A stretch of 25,275 bases of DNA, taken from positions 1 to 25,275 of the IMG/VR virus record IMGVR_UViG_3300043775_002220, one strand, 5' to 3'. Below the pieces are notes generated by a model. That model ran no database searches, was not told the DNA's origin, and saw only the letters and a list, made by a program, of their open reading frames with translations. Of the stretch, positions 23,822 to 25,275 are shown piece by piece. Every line of letters begins with the position of its first letter. The first letter of the stretch is position 1. Source of the DNA: a virus. A program made the translations under genes and the position numbers.

Positions 23822-24734
23822 CATATATACACAAGAACAAATCAAACGTGTTCTTGTAGGTTCTGGAGTTGATATTGAAGCAGAGTTTGGAAACGACTTT
23901 ATAATTTTTTGTCCTTATCACAATAACAACAGAACACCTGCTGGGGAGGTTGCAAAGGATAGTGGATTATTCTTTTGCTTTGGTTGCCAGACAACAAAGA
24001 ACTTAGAAGAATTAATTATGCACATGTCTGGGCGAACATATTTTGAAGCAGTTCGCTATATTAAAAGTAAAGAGACAGAGCACGACATTGAAAAGTTAGT
24101 TAATAAAACATTGGTTGCACCACCAGAGTTTACTCCATATGATGAATTAATATTAAAGCGTTTGCATAACCAATTACTTGCAGATGAAAAGCCTAAGAAT
24201 TATCTTAAGTATAGAAAGATTAACAGTTCTTCATTTACAAAGTTTTCACTTGGCTACTCAGAAAAGCAAGACTCAATAACTATACCAATGCATTCACCAG
24301 ATGGTATGTGTCTTGGATTTGTTGCAAGAACAATTGAAGGCAAAGACTTTAAGAATACACCAGGATTACCAAAGGGTAAAATATTATTTAATCTGCACAG
24401 AATTAAATCATCTGGTACAGTATATGTAGTTGAATCATCCTTTGATGCTATTCGACTAGACCAAGTAGGTTTTCCAGCAGTTGCTACTCTGGGGGCTAAT
24501 GTATCTAATTCTCAAATTAGATTGTTAGAAAAGTACTTCACAAACGTTGTACTAATTGCAGATAACGATGAGGCTGGTAATATAATGAAAGATAAGTTAG
24601 TTGAAAAACTTGGATCTTTGGTTACTACTATCAGACTTGATAAAAAATACAAAGACATAGGTGATATGGAAGATGAAGAAATTAAGAACTTAGAGTTCCA
24701 GTTTGACAAATCTATATCTGCTATGCTAAACTAA
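23808..24734 (+). CDS. dnaG: DNA primase, DnaG-type with zinc finger and TOPRIM domain
   Basis: A 308-residue primase making RNA primers for the phage fork. The ATG at 23808 (N-terminus MKTSNIYT) is preferred over a TTG at 23778; it lies inside the end of the helicase gene. A CHC2-type zinc finger is seen as Cys35-x2-His38 and Cys57-x2-Cys60. The TOPRIM core shows the metal-binding glutamate in VVES (Glu209) and the Asp-x-Asp motif ADNDEAG (252-257). Compared with bacterial DnaG (about 600 residues) it lacks the long helicase-binding C-terminal domain, as is common in phage primases. Together with the helicase and the ssDNA-binding protein it forms a compact replication set. Confidence 0.87.
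   Translation: MKTSNIYTQEQIKRVLVGSGVDIEAEFGNDFIIFCPYHNNNRTPAGEVAKDSGLFFCFGCQTTKNLEELIMHMSGRTYFEAVRYIKSKETEHDIEKLVNKTLVAPPEFTPYDELILKRLHNQLLADEKPKNYLKYRKINSSSFTKFSLGYSEKQDSITIPMHSPDGMCLGFVARTIEGKDFKNTPGLPKGKILFNLHRIKSSGTVYVVESSFDAIRLDQVGFPAVATLGANVSNSQIRLLEKYFTNVVLIADNDEAGNIMKDKLVEKLGSLVTTIRLDKKYKDIGDMEDEEIKNLEFQFDKSISAMLN
24703..24732 (+). promoter_or_regulatory. Predicted promoter for the ssDNA-binding protein
   Basis: A perfect TTGACA (24703-24708), 18-base spacer and TAAACT (24727-24732) preceded by extended TG (24724-24725). It overlaps the last codons of the primase gene. The start near 24739 gives a leader of about 21 bases holding AAGGAG (24747-24752). The spacer length equals that of the promoter at 20910. 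It would let the ssDNA-binding protein be made above the helicase and primase. Confidence 0.55.
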
Positions 24735-24759
24735 TATAACAACACGAAGGAGAAAAAAT

Positions 24760-25275
24760 ATGAGTATTGTAAAGGGATTGAAGAACATCGAAACCCTACT
24801 CGAAAAGCCAAAGTATGATGAGAATGCACCAAAGGTTAAGTGGCTAAAACTTGCCGATGGACAATCAGTAAAGATCCGATTCATTGAAGAGTTGGACGAA
24901 GATTCTGCAAACTATAGTGCAGAGCGTGGACTTGCACTAGTTGTTAAAGAACACACAAATCCAAAGGACTACAAGCGCAAGGCTGTAGACACAATGGAAA
25001 CAGAAGGTCGTGACTGGGCAGAAGAGATGCATCGCAAGGATCCAAAGGCTGGCTGGAGAGCCCGTCTTCGTTTCTATTGCAACGTTCTTGTAGACGACGG
25101 CATTGAAGCACCGTATGTTGCAATTTGGAACATGGGTATTAGCAAGCAGTCATCATTTAACACAATTCGTGAGTATGCTCTTGAAACAGGAAGCATCTCT
25201 AACGTACTATGGAAGTTAAAGCGTAATGGTCAGGGAACTGAAACTAATTACACACTTATTCCATCAGCACAAGAT
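24760..25275 (+). CDS. Single-stranded DNA-binding protein, gp32-like (5' part)
   Basis: 172 codons are present and the frame stays open to the window end. The start MSIVKGLKNIETLLEKPKYD, then VKWLKLADGQSVKIRFIEEL and a basic/aromatic core (GWRARLRFYCNVLVDDG, APYVAIWNMG), matches the gp32-type ssDNA-binding proteins found beside phage helicase and primase genes. It coats and protects single strands and organises the replisome. The ribosome site AAGGAG is eight bases upstream, with a predicted promoter before it. Nine of ten arginines use CGN, as in the major tail protein, which fits a high-copy product. The C-terminal acidic tail expected in such proteins is outside the window. Confidence 0.7.
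   Translation, partial: MSIVKGLKNIETLLEKPKYDENAPKVKWLKLADGQSVKIRFIEELDEDSANYSAERGLALVVKEHTNPKDYKRKAVDTMETEGRDWAEEMHRKDPKAGWRARLRFYCNVLVDDGIEAPYVAIWNMGISKQSSFNTIREYALETGSISNVLWKLKRNGQGTETNYTLIPSAQD

Overview
The window is a piece of a tailed double-stranded DNA phage genome (Caudoviricetes, siphovirus type). Every recognisable gene is on the + strand and the genes are packed with small gaps or 1-55 nt overlaps. The DNA is AT-rich. Several tail proteins have the layout I know from phages of actinobacteria, so a phage of a low-GC (for example freshwater) actinobacterium is my best guess. The host is inference only: there is no integrase, tRNA, att site or host gene here.

Layout. (1) 1-1796: end of the head-tail connector block. 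It holds the tail end of an unidentified gene, a probable head-closure protein, an HK97 gp10-like neck protein and a probable tail terminator. (2) 1875-2513: major tail protein with its own predicted promoter, followed by a clear intrinsic terminator. (3) 2582-3658: two paralogous tail-assembly chaperone genes, a long one (G+T type) and a short one (G type). They appear to replace the usual programmed-frameshift pair. (4) 3679-13545: a giant 3288-residue tape measure protein with a possible kinase-like domain in an insert. (5) 13548-21397: the tail tip. It holds a Dit-like protein, a 1438-residue hub/minor tail protein, a protein with a long Thr-Pro linker, and three further minor tail or fibre proteins. 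(6) 21399-22608: four small genes, including a zinc ribbon and a helix-turn-helix protein. (7) 22601-25275: replication genes for a DnaB-type helicase, a DnaG-type primase and a gp32-like ssDNA-binding protein (cut by the window end).

How it fits together. The first block builds the head-tail joint. The chaperones coat the tape measure while the major tail protein polymerises around it, and the terminator protein caps the tube. The Dit/hub/fibre genes make the adsorption tip. The replication genes follow directly, with no lysis genes between. Sites matching an extended -10 promoter (TGN followed by TATAAT-like) sit in five of the seven gaps longer than about 15 nt. They fall before the major tail protein, both chaperones, a small fibre-like protein and the ssDNA-binding protein. 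Arginine codon use splits the same way: CGT in major tail protein and mostly CGN in the ssDNA-binding protein, AGA in low-copy structural genes.

The most interesting points are the chaperone gene duplication with separate expression signals (one copy apparently leaderless), the kinase-like signature inside the tape measure protein, and the Thr-Pro minisatellite. No stretch of more than 300 bases lacks a gene.
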